From contig CAVYXG010000005.1 of assembly GCA_963772375.1 (NCBI GenBank), positions 124,001 through 188,000 on the forward strand: a stretch of DNA of 64,000 nucleotides, given 5' to 3'. The notes under the pieces are model-generated. The model saw nothing but the letters and a program-made list of their open reading frames with translations. It searched no databases and was not told where the DNA came from. The translations under genes and the position numbers were made by a program. This stretch comes from DATBHM01 sp963772375. Lineage in GTDB: Bacteria > Actinomycetota > UBA4738 > JACQTL01. This document shows, piece after piece, positions 42,574 to 51,552 of the stretch (positions within the stretch are counted from its first letter, which is position 1; each line of letters starts with the position of its first letter).

Positions 42574-45500
42574 ATGCGGACGGGCACGACTCGTTGGCGG
42601 TTCGTCTGGATGGTGTCGAGCCTCGCGGTCATCGGCGCGATCAGCGTTGCCGTCGCTCCGAACCCGCATCGGCAAGATCAAGGCCAGCCGGGGCGGTTCA
42701 CGGCGATCAATGCCCGCCACGATGCAGCTCGCGAGGCCCGCCAGGCGAAGTTCGAGTCCGGCCACGGGAACGAGGCCGGACGGGAGGGTGCGACGTCGCC
42801 CGCCGCTGAGGCCGTGGCCGACCGCGCCTATCCCCGCTCCTACGTCGACGACCGCCTGGCCCGCCGAGAGGCGGCTGCGTACCGCCAGACCCCCCTGTCC
42901 CCGTCCCGGTCGACGTTCGCGAACGAGTCCGACTACCTGGCGGCGCTCGCCGGGAGAGGGGCCTGGAAGGCCCTGGGGCCCGTGACGCCGCGGGTCGCGG
43001 GACCCGACTCCCAGTTCTTCGACCCGGCCACGTTGACGGGTCCCCCAACCCTGGAGTCGGGCCGGGTCACCGCCTTGGCGATCGATCCCACCTGCGTGCC
43101 CGGCAGTTGCCGGCTGTGGGTGGCCGCCGCGGGCGGCGGCATCTGGCGGGCCCGGGACGCACTTGCCGCCCAGGTGGCCTGGATCGCCCCACCGGACTCG
43201 CTCCCCACCAACTCCTTCGGGTCGCTGCTGTACGTCCCCGCGACCCACACGCTGTACGCCGGATCAGGGGAGCCGAACGGCTCAGGTGACTCCGAGGCCG
43301 GCCTCGGTCTGTTCCGGTCCACCGACTTCGGCGCCACGTGGGACGTCGTGCCGGGAAGCGCCGCCGTGGCGACCAACCGCTCGATCGGCGCGATCGCGGT
43401 CGACCCGAACGACCCGAACGCGATCTACATCGGCACCGACGTGGCGCGCCACGGCTCGTCCGCGGTGAACGGCGGCCGGAGGACGCCGCCGGACGCCCCG
43501 GCGGTGGGGGTGTACCGCTCGATCGACGGTGGCAAGTTCCGGTTCGAGCCCAACCTCGCTTCGAAGACGCCGGCCAACCCGGTCCCGGCCTCCACGGGGA
43601 ACGACTGGTTCCAGGGCGGGATCAACAAGCTCGAGTTCGACCCGAACTCCCCGAACATGTTGTACGCGGCGGTCCAGGGGTACGGCATCTGGCGAGCGGA
43701 CCAGTCGGTCGCCCATCCCGGCTGGCGTCAGGTGTTCCACACGATGAACCAGACCGACTTCACGATATTGACCGGCGACTTCTTCGGCGACCGTACGGAG
43801 TTCGACATGGTCGACCTGGGAGGCGGCCTCACGCGGATGTACGTCGGCGACGCCTCCGACGACTGGGCGATCGACGGTGACGCCACGACTCCGCTGCCGG
43901 AGGCCTGGCGACACGACGATGTCGGCTCGATCGTCGGCTCGAGTCACGGCATGCTGGACAACTCGGCCGCCGGCTGGATCCAGCTCTCGTCCTCAGACCC
44001 CTCCAAGACGGGCTTCGCCGCGTACGGCTACTGCCAGAACGGCCAGTGCGGCTACGACAGCTTCGTCGCCCACCCGGCCGGCGCGAGCCCCGGCACCGTG
44101 TGGTACGGCGGCTCGATGAACTACGACGAGCTCCCGGCCTACGACCAGTTCGGCACCGGGGCCCCGCCACGCTCCAATGGTCGGGCCGTGATCCGCTCGA
44201 CCAACGCCGATTCGGGGAACGCCACCACCGCAGGCGGGACGGTGACCTTCCGGGACATGACCGCGGTCCTGAAGGACCGGAGCAAGCCGTGGGGGGTCAG
44301 GTCGGGGATCCACCCCGACCTCCACGCCATCGTCTTCGCGAACAACGGCGACACGGCCTTCATCGGGTCCGACGGCGGCGTCGTCCGGATCGACGTCAAC
44401 ACGACGAGGGACCAGTCGGCGTCGTGCGGGCAGCGGACGTACAACTACGACTCGCAGCACCCCAAGGCTCCACCGACACCCCTTCAGCCCGACGACCTGG
44501 CCCTCTGCCAGGAGCTCCTCCACGGGGTGCCGGCCTCGGTCAAGCCGCTCAACGACGGGCTGAACACCATCCAGTTCCAGTCGCTGTCCTTCGACCCGAA
44601 GAACCCCACGGGGACCCTGCAGGGAGGGACGCAGGACAACGGCACCTGGTCGCTCGACGCCTCGAGGCCGCCGGCCAAGCAGTGGCTCGAGTCGGTGGGC
44701 GGGGACGGGGGCCAATCCGGCTTCGACGCCGGGCACACATCGATCCGCTACCACAACTACTACGACGCCACGCCAGAGGTGAACTTCCACGGGCAGGACC
44801 CCGCGACCTGGCTCAACATCTACGACCGCCTCCAGATCACGAGCGAGGCTCGCTCCTTCTACGTCCCGTTCACCGCGGACCCGAACGTGCCGGGTCGGGC
44901 GTTCATCGGCCTCCAGCACGTCTGGCGGACCACGGACAGCGGTGGGAGCGAGCATTCCCTGATCCACAACGGGTGCCTCGCCTACGACCTCAACCCGTTC
45001 CGCAGGTCCCCGTGCGGCGACTGGAAGCGGATCGGGCAGGACCTGACCGGCACGTCGTTCGGCAAGTCCCGCGCCGGGCAGTACGTCGTCGCGTCGGTCC
45101 GGGCGCCGAGCGACAGTGGCACGCTGTGGGCGGCCACCCGGATCGGGCGGGTCTTCGTGACCAGCAACGCGGGTGCCGCGACCGGGAAGGTCGCGTTCCA
45201 CCGGATCGACCGGCCCTGGACCCCCGAGCGCTTCGTGTCGGGGATCGCCATCGACCCGAAGGACCCGAATCACGCCTGGATCTCGTACTCGGGCTACAAC
45301 GCGTACACCCCGTCGACCCCCGGCCATGTCTTCGACGTCCGCTACAACCCAACGACCCACAGGGCGGCGTTCACGGACCTCTCGCGCAACATCGCCGACC
45401 AGCCGGTCACCGGCATCGCCCAGGACGCCGCCACCGGAGACCTGTACGCGGCGACCGACTTCGGCGTCCTCCGGCTCCCGCACGGGTCCACCCAGTGGAT

Positions 45501-45618
45501 CAAGGCTGGGGGCGGACTGCCGACGGCCACCGTGTACGGCCTGACGTTCTCGGAGCAAGGGCGCGTGCTGTACGCGGCGACCCACGGCCGCGGTGCGTAC
45601 GCGCTGCACCTCCACTGA
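42574..45618 (+). CDS. Large secreted BNR/sortilin-like beta-propeller protein
   Basis: 1014 residues from ATG 42574. Signal-anchor-like N-terminus (RWRFVWMVSSLAVIGAISVA). Repeated propeller motifs: VTALAIDPTCVPGSCRLWVA, then GLFRSTDFGATWDVVPGSAA, IGAIAVDPNDPNAIYIGTDV, FVSGIAIDPKDPNHAWISYS and LYAATHGRGAYALHL. Such proteins are often annotated as glycosyl hydrolases or sialidases, but the catalytic Arg triad and Asp boxes of true sialidases are not clear here. It is probably an extracellular binding or enzymatic propeller. First gene inside the tRNA-flanked segment. Confidence 0.8.
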   Translation: MRTGTTRWRFVWMVSSLAVIGAISVAVAPNPHRQDQGQPGRFTAINARHDAAREARQAKFESGHGNEAGREGATSPAAEAVADRAYPRSYVDDRLARREAAAYRQTPLSPSRSTFANESDYLAALAGRGAWKALGPVTPRVAGPDSQFFDPATLTGPPTLESGRVTALAIDPTCVPGSCRLWVAAAGGGIWRARDALAAQVAWIAPPDSLPTNSFGSLLYVPATHTLYAGSGEPNGSGDSEAGLGLFRSTDFGATWDVVPGSAAVATNRSIGAIAVDPNDPNAIYIGTDVARHGSSAVNGGRRTPPDAPAVGVYRSIDGGKFRFEPNLASKTPANPVPASTGNDWFQGGINKLEFDPNSPNMLYAAVQGYGIWRADQSVAHPGWRQVFHTMNQTDFTILTGDFFGDRTEFDMVDLGGGLTRMYVGDASDDWAIDGDATTPLPEAWRHDDVGSIVGSSHGMLDNSAAGWIQLSSSDPSKTGFAAYGYCQNGQCGYDSFVAHPAGASPGTVWYGGSMNYDELPAYDQFGTGAPPRSNGRAVIRSTNADSGNATTAGGTVTFRDMTAVLKDRSKPWGVRSGIHPDLHAIVFANNGDTAFIGSDGGVVRIDVNTTRDQSASCGQRTYNYDSQHPKAPPTPLQPDDLALCQELLHGVPASVKPLNDGLNTIQFQSLSFDPKNPTGTLQGGTQDNGTWSLDASRPPAKQWLESVGGDGGQSGFDAGHTSIRYHNYYDATPEVNFHGQDPATWLNIYDRLQITSEARSFYVPFTADPNVPGRAFIGLQHVWRTTDSGGSEHSLIHNGCLAYDLNPFRRSPCGDWKRIGQDLTGTSFGKSRAGQYVVASVRAPSDSGTLWAATRIGRVFVTSNAGAATGKVAFHRIDRPWTPERFVSGIAIDPKDPNHAWISYSGYNAYTPSTPGHVFDVRYNPTTHRAAFTDLSRNIADQPVTGIAQDAATGDLYAATDFGVLRLPHGSTQWIKAGGGLPTATVYGLTFSEQGRVLYAATHGRGAYALHLH

Positions 45619-45904
45619 CTGAGGGTCGAACGAGCTGCATCCGTGCCGACGCGGGACGGGCCGGGACCGCACTGGCGCGGTTCCGACGCATCCCGGCGTC
45701 GGTTCCCCTTGATCCGAGCGCCTCGAGCACGGCCTCATGACCGCCCCTGACCTAATTCGACGCTTTTGTGCGGCGTCGCGTTACCACGGCTGCTCACCTC
45801 GTGCTGAGCCCATACCCCCTCGCGCTTGCGCAGGTCCCCCTCGACCCTTCCGCTCGGGAACACACCAGGCGCCTTTGAGCCCCACTCGGCGCTCGGAGGA
45901 GGTG
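45619..45904. other. Intergenic stretch after the propeller gene
   Basis: I see no terminator-grade hairpin or gene in this stretch. It ends in the unusual ribosome-binding-site-like run GGAGGAGGTGATGAATG at 45896-45912. Confidence 0.4.
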
Positions 45905-46039
45905 ATGAATGCCGCACCCCAAGATCACTGGAGGAAGGCCTTCCTAAGCTCAGCTGGACGATCCGTGGAGCGCATCGAGACCTGTCTCGACGCGTCGGGC
46001 AACGGCGAGGGCCTCGCGGATGGCATCAGCGATGCTTAG
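45905..46039 (+). CDS. Possible 44-residue ORF with strong ribosome binding site
   Basis: MNAAPQDHWRKAFLSSAGRS is the start. GGAGGAGG sits 3-10 bases before ATG 45905, but a GTG also lies within the site and the spacing is tight. The ORF runs 90 bases into the 3' end of the antisense cyclase gene. Its composition is unremarkable and I recognise no family. Confidence 0.25.
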   Translation: MNAAPQDHWRKAFLSSAGRSVERIETCLDASGNGEGLADGISDA

Positions 46040-48640
46040 GGCTTCCTTGTCGCTTGCGGCTCGGGCGAACGTGGAGGGATCCAACACCCGGGCCCCCCGG
46101 AGCATGGGGGGCTCAAGCCCGGTCATCTCGACCGTCGTGGCTCCGCCGATCTCGCGAAGACGTCGCTCGCTGGCGGCAGCTAACGCAATGGCGAGGACGG
46201 GGTCGCCATGGTCGAGTAGCAGATCCGCGATCATGCCGAGACTTGTGCAGATCACGCCTCCTTCGCCTGTCTCGGAGGCCATCCGAAGGGCGTCCGCGTA
46301 GAAGGCGAGCGCCGCCTCCGTGCGTCCTTCCGCACGCTCGACGAGTCCGAGGTCGATGAGTGCGAAAACGTGAAGGTATCGCTCGCCGGCCGCCTCGAAC
46401 GCGGCGCGGGCGGAGAGCGAACCGCTCAGTCCCTGCTCAATCCGACCCTCCCTGATGTGGATCGTCGCCGCACCCAGCAGGGCGTTCCCGACGACCTCTC
46501 CAACCCCGGTGTCCCGCGAGATCTCGAACGCCTCTTCGAAGAAAGCCAGTGCTGCCTCTGCGTCCCAGATCGAGTGGGCCCAGCCGAGGTTGTTCAGCTG
46601 ACGAGCCATGCCGAGCACATCCCCGATGTTCCGGTAGATAGCCAGGCTCCGGTTCACGTAGACGATCGAGGCTGGGAAGTCCATGGAGTAGACGGCGAGC
46701 TCGCCCGCAGCCGCCAGCGCGCCGGCGACGACTGCGGGTTCGACGGCGGACACATCGGATTCGAGCAGCGCGTCGAGCACCCCCCGCCCCTCCGTCATCT
46801 GATCGCGGAGATGCCAATACGTCATCAGCGCGGTGGCCAGGCGCAACGCCTTCTCAATGTCGCCGACCGATGTCGCCCAGTCGATAGCTGCGCGGACATT
46901 GTCACGGTCCCGACCGAGGCGTTCGAGCCACGTGTCGCGGTCCGGACCCAGGAGGTGCGGCGCTGCCTCCTCCGCGCGCGCCAGGAAGAAGTCCGCATGG
47001 CGACGCGAGAACTCAGCCAGCTCACCGCTCCGCTCGAGCTCGTCGGCGGCGTAGTCCCTGATCGTCTCCAGCATCGAACCGCGCGGGTCGGCATGCCCGT
47101 CGCTCTTGATCAGGCTGTGCTCCAGAAGCCGTTCGAGGCCCTCGACCACGTCGGTTCCCTCGGGCTCGGCGAGGATCTGCTCGACGGCAACGAGGGACCA
47201 CCCGCCCCGGAACACCGACAGGCGGCGAAAGAGACGGCGGTCGGCGTCGTCGAGCAGATCGACGCTCCAGGCAATGGTGTTGCGCAGCGTCCGCTGACGC
47301 TTCGGCACATCACGGCCGCCGCCACCAAGGTCGATCGTGCTGGCCAACCGCTCGCTCAGGTCGGCCGGAGACGTCAGGCGGACCCGGGCGGCAGCCAATT
47401 CGATGGCGAGGGGGATGCCATCGAGCCGCCGACAGATGTCCAGGACCCAGTGGGCGTTGTCCTCCGTCAGGACGAAGGTCGGCTGCACCGAATGTGCGCG
47501 CTCCGTGAAGAGCTGGATGGCCTCACAGGCGGTGAGGGCGTCCAGGGTCTCCGGCGAGGAGGCATCCGGCAGGTCAAGGGGAGGCACCGGCCACTCCTGC
47601 TCACCTTCGAGCCTGAGCGGCGCCCGACTCGTCACCATCACACTGAGCTCCGCACATCCGGCGAGCAGCTCGGCCACGAACGGCGCCGCGGGGAGCACCT
47701 GTTCGAAGTTGTCGAGCACGAGGAGGAGCCGTCGCTCGGCGAGGTGCTTGACCACGGCCTCCGTCGGAGATCGTCCCGGGAGCGACGCGGCCTCGAGCCT
47801 CCCGCCGGTCGCCGACGGGACGAGGTCCGGGTCGACGATGGGGGCCAGGTCGACAAAGACGGCGCCATCGATGTACCGCCCCTCTTCGGCGGTTGCCACG
47901 GCCAAAGCCAGCCGGGTCTTCCCAGTCCCCCCCGGGCCGGTGAGCGTCAGCAGTTGGTTGGCCCCAAGGAGAGTGCGCAGCTCCGCGATCTCGGCCTCTC
48001 GGCCGACGAATCGCGAAAGGCGCCTCGGGAGTCCCTGCCGCTTGAGCACCCCTCGAGGCGGGGGGAATTCGCTCGGCAGGCCGGACAGGACGAGCTGTGT
48101 CAGACGCTCCGGAACGTCGAAATCCTTCAGACGATGATGGCCGAGATCGAGGAGGGTCGAGCCGGGCGGAAGGTCTCGCTCGACCAGCGAGCGGGTCGCA
48201 TCGCTGAGGAGCACCTGCCCACCATGTGCAGCGGCGCCGATCCTGGCCCCTCGATGGACATCGAGGCCGACATAGCCCTCGACACCCCTGCGACCCTCGC
48301 CCGTGTGCAATCCCATCCGAACACGAACCGACACCTGGTCCGGCCACGGCGCTCCCGCGAGGGACTGTTGTGCTGAGGCGGCCGCGCGGACCGCACCTGT
48401 CGGACTCGAGAAGACGAAGAAGAGTGCGTCCCCGGTGGTGTCCACCTCGACCCCGGACTCATTCGCAACTGCGCTCCGGATCAGCCGCCTGTGGCGGTGG
48501 AGGATGTCCGCGTACACGGCCTCGTGCTGCTCGAGCATTCGCGTCGAACCCTCGACATCGGTGAACAGGAAGGTCACGGTTCCCGTGGGGAGGACGAGCT
48601 CATCGTTCGATGCCGCGCCGCCCGACCCCGGATCCCCCAT
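45950..48640 (-). CDS. Cyclase-homology/ATPase/TPR regulator
   Basis: 896 residues. Residues ~18-190 are a class III cyclase domain (VTFLFTDVEGSTRMLEQHEA with the metal Asp; VDTTGDALFFVFSS). An AAA/STAND ATPase follows, with Walker A LTGPGGTGKTRLA (~235-247) and LLVLDNFEQV as Walker B. The C-terminal ~350 residues are TPR-like helices. Unlike LuxR/SARP relatives it has no DNA-binding domain. The Lys expected before the GD pair in adenylate cyclases is Asp here, so nucleotide specificity or activity is uncertain. Family members are abundant in Actinomycetota; targets are unknown. Confidence 0.85.
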   Translation of the reverse strand: MGDPGSGGAASNDELVLPTGTVTFLFTDVEGSTRMLEQHEAVYADILHRHRRLIRSAVANESGVEVDTTGDALFFVFSSPTGAVRAAASAQQSLAGAPWPDQVSVRVRMGLHTGEGRRGVEGYVGLDVHRGARIGAAAHGGQVLLSDATRSLVERDLPPGSTLLDLGHHRLKDFDVPERLTQLVLSGLPSEFPPPRGVLKRQGLPRRLSRFVGREAEIAELRTLLGANQLLTLTGPGGTGKTRLALAVATAEEGRYIDGAVFVDLAPIVDPDLVPSATGGRLEAASLPGRSPTEAVVKHLAERRLLLVLDNFEQVLPAAPFVAELLAGCAELSVMVTSRAPLRLEGEQEWPVPPLDLPDASSPETLDALTACEAIQLFTERAHSVQPTFVLTEDNAHWVLDICRRLDGIPLAIELAAARVRLTSPADLSERLASTIDLGGGGRDVPKRQRTLRNTIAWSVDLLDDADRRLFRRLSVFRGGWSLVAVEQILAEPEGTDVVEGLERLLEHSLIKSDGHADPRGSMLETIRDYAADELERSGELAEFSRRHADFFLARAEEAAPHLLGPDRDTWLERLGRDRDNVRAAIDWATSVGDIEKALRLATALMTYWHLRDQMTEGRGVLDALLESDVSAVEPAVVAGALAAAGELAVYSMDFPASIVYVNRSLAIYRNIGDVLGMARQLNNLGWAHSIWDAEAALAFFEEAFEISRDTGVGEVVGNALLGAATIHIREGRIEQGLSGSLSARAAFEAAGERYLHVFALIDLGLVERAEGRTEAALAFYADALRMASETGEGGVICTSLGMIADLLLDHGDPVLAIALAAASERRLREIGGATTVEMTGLEPPMLRGARVLDPSTFARAASDKEALSIADAIREALAVARRVETGLDALHGSSS

Positions 48641-48941
48641 GGCTCAGCGCGCGAGACACGGCCCGGTGTCGGGCTCGGAGTGCTCGCGGATTGGCTCGTC
48701 TTTCGCCCAGGTCCCGGGCGAAGACCAGATCCGGCCCAGAGACGTCCGCCGCGGTCCGGATCGTCGCCCGCATTTCGTTCTCATTCGGGTCCGGCCCCCA
48801 GTCCCTTCATTCCGGCGATGGTCGGGCGGTGGTCGCTTGGCCCCAACCGACATTCTGGACCCAAGAGCCCGCGGTCGCCCCCTCGAGGTCGGGGGGGCGA
48901 CCGCGTCTCCGACATTCCTGCCCGCCTGAGTGCCCTTGGAG
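48641..48941. other. Intergenic region upstream of the cyclase gene
   Basis: This 301-bp stretch contains the strong hairpin at 48870-48905 and presumably the cyclase promoter. I could not identify convincing -35/-10 elements, and no gene is evident. Confidence 0.4.
48870..48905 (-). terminator. 13-bp perfect stem-loop after the sigma-PD40 operon
   Basis: CGCGGTCGCCCCC (48870-48882) pairs with GGGGGCGACCGCG (48893-48905) around a 10-base loop. It lies 36 bases downstream of the frameshifted gene on the minus strand. Confidence 0.55.
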
Positions 48942-49399
48942 TCAGTCGATGTGCATCGTCCCGTCGTAGACGTCGACGATCAGCGGCAAGGTGGGATCCG
49001 GTGTGCCCGCCAGTGTGCCGCTGCCGTGGAGCTTCGCGAAGGCCCCGGTCCCGTCCAGGACGTTCCAGGTCCCGATGGTCGAGCCGTCTTCGAAGTGCGG
49101 CGTAACCCGCAGCAGCACCTCGAACGTGTCGCCCGGGCTCCCCAAGCAGGCGAACAGCTTCCCGATGAGGACTGGGCGTGGCTTCCGCTCTGACCTCCCA
49201 CGAGTCCGCAGTTGAAGGCGTTGGTGACGCCTCCAGCGGGGCACACGGGTCCGGCGGCGCTGAACGGATCGGGCGGCTGGTCGGGGACCAACCGATAGAG
49301 CGCGCCATTGCCGGGGTCGTCGACCGCCGGCACCCAGGGCGACCCGTTCCCGGCGGCGATCCGCCATGTGGAAACCCAACCCAGGCGGCCCGTCGTCAT
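48942..49399 (-). pseudogene. Frameshifted hypothetical gene coupled to the PD40 protein
   Basis: ATG 49399 overlaps the stop of the PD40 gene as ATGA. The first part reads TTGRLGWVSTWRIAAGNGS, then PVCPAGGVTNAFNCGLVGGQ. Near 49180-49160 the sensible frame changes to PVLIGKLFACLGSPGDTFEV, then NVLDGTGAFAKLHGSGTLAG, ending YDGTMHID at 48942. Together they would form a ~150-residue beta-rich protein. The shift could be a real mutation or a sequencing/assembly error; no family is known to me. Confidence 0.6.
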
Positions 49400-50553
49400 C
49401 TACTGCTCCCGAGCCGGCTGACGACCAGCGCATGGCCGGATGGAAGCCACTGGGGACGGTTCCTGAACGTCGCCACCCTGACTGACCCCACGGGTGTGGA
49501 CGCACCGGTGACGACATCGACGACCTCGACCCTCATCACGGGTTCCTGGTTGACTCCTCCATCCATCTGCACCTCCCTGAACCGGCCGGTGAAGGACACA
49601 GCCGCGATCCTCGTACCGTCCGGCGACCACTGGGGCCCCTCGGCGTCCGTTCTCGTCACGCGGTGCTGGTTGGTCCCATCCGCGTTCATCAGCCACAGGT
49701 GCGAGAAGGGTTGCTTTCCTCCGCCCTGGGATTCCCGAACGAACGCGAGCTGCGTGCCGTCGGGAGACCAGGCCGGCTGGAAGTCGGCGACGCCGTTGTG
49801 CGTGAGCCGGGTTGGCCGTCCGCCGCTCGGGGCCACCGTGTAGATCTCCTCGGAGTCGTTGGTCGGGCCCGACCCCCCGCTGGAGTACGCGAGGAGGGAG
49901 CCGTCGGGCGACCACTGCGGCTCCTGGTCGTCTGCCGGGCTCGACACGACGACCTGCACGTCGGTGCCGTCGGCGTTCATTGTGTAGATGTCGACGCTCC
50001 CGTTGTCGCCGTCCGCCTGGAAAGCGATCCGGGAGCCGTCGGGCGACCAGTCGGGCATGAGCGCCGTGGAGGGCGTGTCCGTGATCACGTGCAGGCCGGT
50101 GCCGTCGATCCCGATCGTGGCGATTCGACTCGAGCTCAGGGTTCCCGTGTGGTTCGTGACGAAGGCGATCGTCGTGCCGTCCGGGGACAGGCTGAGACCG
50201 TAGGCGTCGGGCGGCAGCAGCGGGATCACCGTTTCCTTCCCCGCATCGAGGGAAACAACGACCCCTCGCTGGGGGACGCCGGTCACTCCCGAGCCAGCGT
50301 CGATCGGAGACGGGCTCGGGGAGGGACTGGGGTGATGCGTGTGGTGATTGAGGGGAGTCGGGCGGTCGTGCCGGCTCGCGATGTTCGCGGCGGCTGCGAC
50401 CAGCCCGACGATGACGACGGCGGCCAGGACGAACCCGCCGACCTTGCGCCGAACCGTGCGCCGGCGCTGGTTCCGGTGCTGGCGCTCGATGGCTCCGGGC
50501 GCGAGACGAAACTCCTTGGTCGCCTTCTCGAAGACCTCGCGGACGTCAGGCAT
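49396..50553 (-). CDS. Membrane-anchored PD40/TolB-like propeller protein, sigma-factor partner
   Basis: 385 residues from ATG 50553. A ~38-residue basic cytoplasmic segment (DVREVFEKATKEFRLAPGAI) precedes one TM (~41-58), a His/Pro/Ser linker and a PD40-repeat propeller (LSPDGTTIAFVTN, DWSPDGSRIAFQAD, QWSPDGSLLAYSS, AWSPDGTQLAFVR, QWSPDGTRIAAVS). Its start overlaps the end of the sigma gene by 8 bases (ATGCCTGA). The layout suggests a transmembrane anti-sigma factor that senses an external ligand, though the N-terminus has no classical zinc anti-sigma motif. Confidence 0.82.
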   Translation of the reverse strand: MPDVREVFEKATKEFRLAPGAIERQHRNQRRRTVRRKVGGFVLAAVVIVGLVAAAANIASRHDRPTPLNHHTHHPSPSPSPSPIDAGSGVTGVPQRGVVVSLDAGKETVIPLLPPDAYGLSLSPDGTTIAFVTNHTGTLSSSRIATIGIDGTGLHVITDTPSTALMPDWSPDGSRIAFQADGDNGSVDIYTMNADGTDVQVVVSSPADDQEPQWSPDGSLLAYSSGGSGPTNDSEEIYTVAPSGGRPTRLTHNGVADFQPAWSPDGTQLAFVRESQGGGKQPFSHLWLMNADGTNQHRVTRTDAEGPQWSPDGTRIAAVSFTGRFREVQMDGGVNQEPVMRVEVVDVVTGASTPVGSVRVATFRNRPQWLPSGHALVVSRLGSSR

Positions 50554-51046
50554 CGAGGAGTCCTTCCTCACGCATGGCTCTGCGGCCGTTGGTGGCCAGG
50601 GTCCTCACCGTCGATGGGCGCACGCCCAAGATGTTCGCCGCCTGCTCGGAGGGATACCCGAGCAGGTCGATCAGGAGGAGGGCCGCCCGTTGCCGAGGTG
50701 AGATCCCGAGCAGGAGCTGCCGAACATCGGTCCGCATCTCCACGTCGAGGAACTCGTCGTGCGCCTCCGGGAGCGGCAGGACCTTACGAACAGCCATGGC
50801 CGCCCGACGGCGGCGCATTCGGAACCCGTTGAAGGCCACGCGGAACAGATAGGCGGTGAGGTCGTCGATCCGGTCGATCCGATCCCACCGCTCCCACAGC
50901 TTCAGGAAGGCATCCTGCATGAGCTCCTCGGCGTCCTCCGCGTTCCCGGTCACGAAGAAGAGAGCTCGGGCCACCCGTTCGTGCTGCTCCTCGAAGAACG
51001 AGTCGAAGCTGATGTGTGCCCCGTCGCGTCCCGAGGAGATCGGCAC
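50546..51046 (-). CDS. ECF-type RNA polymerase sigma factor
   Basis: 166 residues from GTG 51046 (AGGG eight bases upstream). An in-frame ATG at 51067 would add seven residues but has no ribosome binding site. Region 2: FDSFFEEQHERVARALFFVT, then AEDAEELMQDAFLKLWERWD. Region 4: ISPRQRAALLLIDLLGYPSE, then ILGVRPSTVRTLATNGRRAM. It is followed by, and coupled to, the membrane PD40 protein, its likely regulator. Its regulon is unknown. Confidence 0.88.
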   Translation of the reverse strand: MPISSGRDGAHISFDSFFEEQHERVARALFFVTGNAEDAEELMQDAFLKLWERWDRIDRIDDLTAYLFRVAFNGFRMRRRRAAMAVRKVLPLPEAHDEFLDVEMRTDVRQLLLGISPRQRAALLLIDLLGYPSEQAANILGVRPSTVRTLATNGRRAMREEGLLDA

Positions 51047-51324
51047 GACCTCGCCCTCTGCCCGCATGAACCAAGGATGCACGAGCGCCCTGATCCGCCG
51101 ACGCACGTGGAGTGATTCTTCCCCCTCAGTGGGCTCGCATGAGATCCGGACACCTCGGTTTGGCTCTCGGTCTGGCTCGTGCGGCAGCTTCGGAATCTGC
51201 GGGAAGCACCCCTGCGACCGTTCCACCGAGGGTGGTGTTCTGGATCACCTCTCGTCACCACGGCGTCACCACGAACCGCCTGCCCCGATCCGCCGAGGAA
51301 CCGGCGAGACCCAGGTCAGAAAGG

Positions 51325-51380
51325 GTGGGCGAGGGGGGAGTTGAACCCCCACCCGGTTGCCCGGACAGGATCCTGAATCC
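51325..51380 (-). repeat. tRNA-Leu 3' half (att-like direct repeat, right)
   Basis: The part of the intact tRNA-Leu duplicated at 42401-42454, ~8.9 kb away in the same orientation. Identity breaks in the anticodon loop (51381), the usual crossover region for tRNA-targeting tyrosine integrases. Confidence 0.85.
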
Positions 51381-51409
51381 TGCGCGTCTGCCTATTCCGC
51401 CACTCGCCC
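51326..51409 (-). tRNA. tRNA-Leu (anticodon CAG)
   Basis: 84 bases on the minus strand without encoded CCA. Acceptor stem GGGCGAG (51409-51403) pairs with CTCGCCC (51333-51327), discriminator A at 51326. The anticodon arm is CAGGA-TTCAGGA-TCCTG, giving anticodon CAG, which reads CUG, the dominant Leu codon here. A long variable arm (CCGGGCAACCGG) marks a class II tRNA and the T arm is GGGGG-TTCAACT-CCCCC. It is the integration target for the segment to its left. Confidence 0.95.
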
Positions 51410-51552
51410 GAGTGGAGCACGTCATGCTAGCAGCGGTCCCATGGCGGTTTCGTGGCGCCCTGCCGCCGGCTGGGATTGGGGCCCGGACCCCCCGGATATA
51501 ATCCCGCCCGACCTCCGACCTGCGGAACCGCCGCGGGGACTCATCGCATCCG

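Noticed and set aside
42574..45618. A true sialidase call for the large propeller protein
   Set aside because: BNR-like repeats are present but I could not see the catalytic Arg triad or regular Asp boxes, so only a propeller is claimed.
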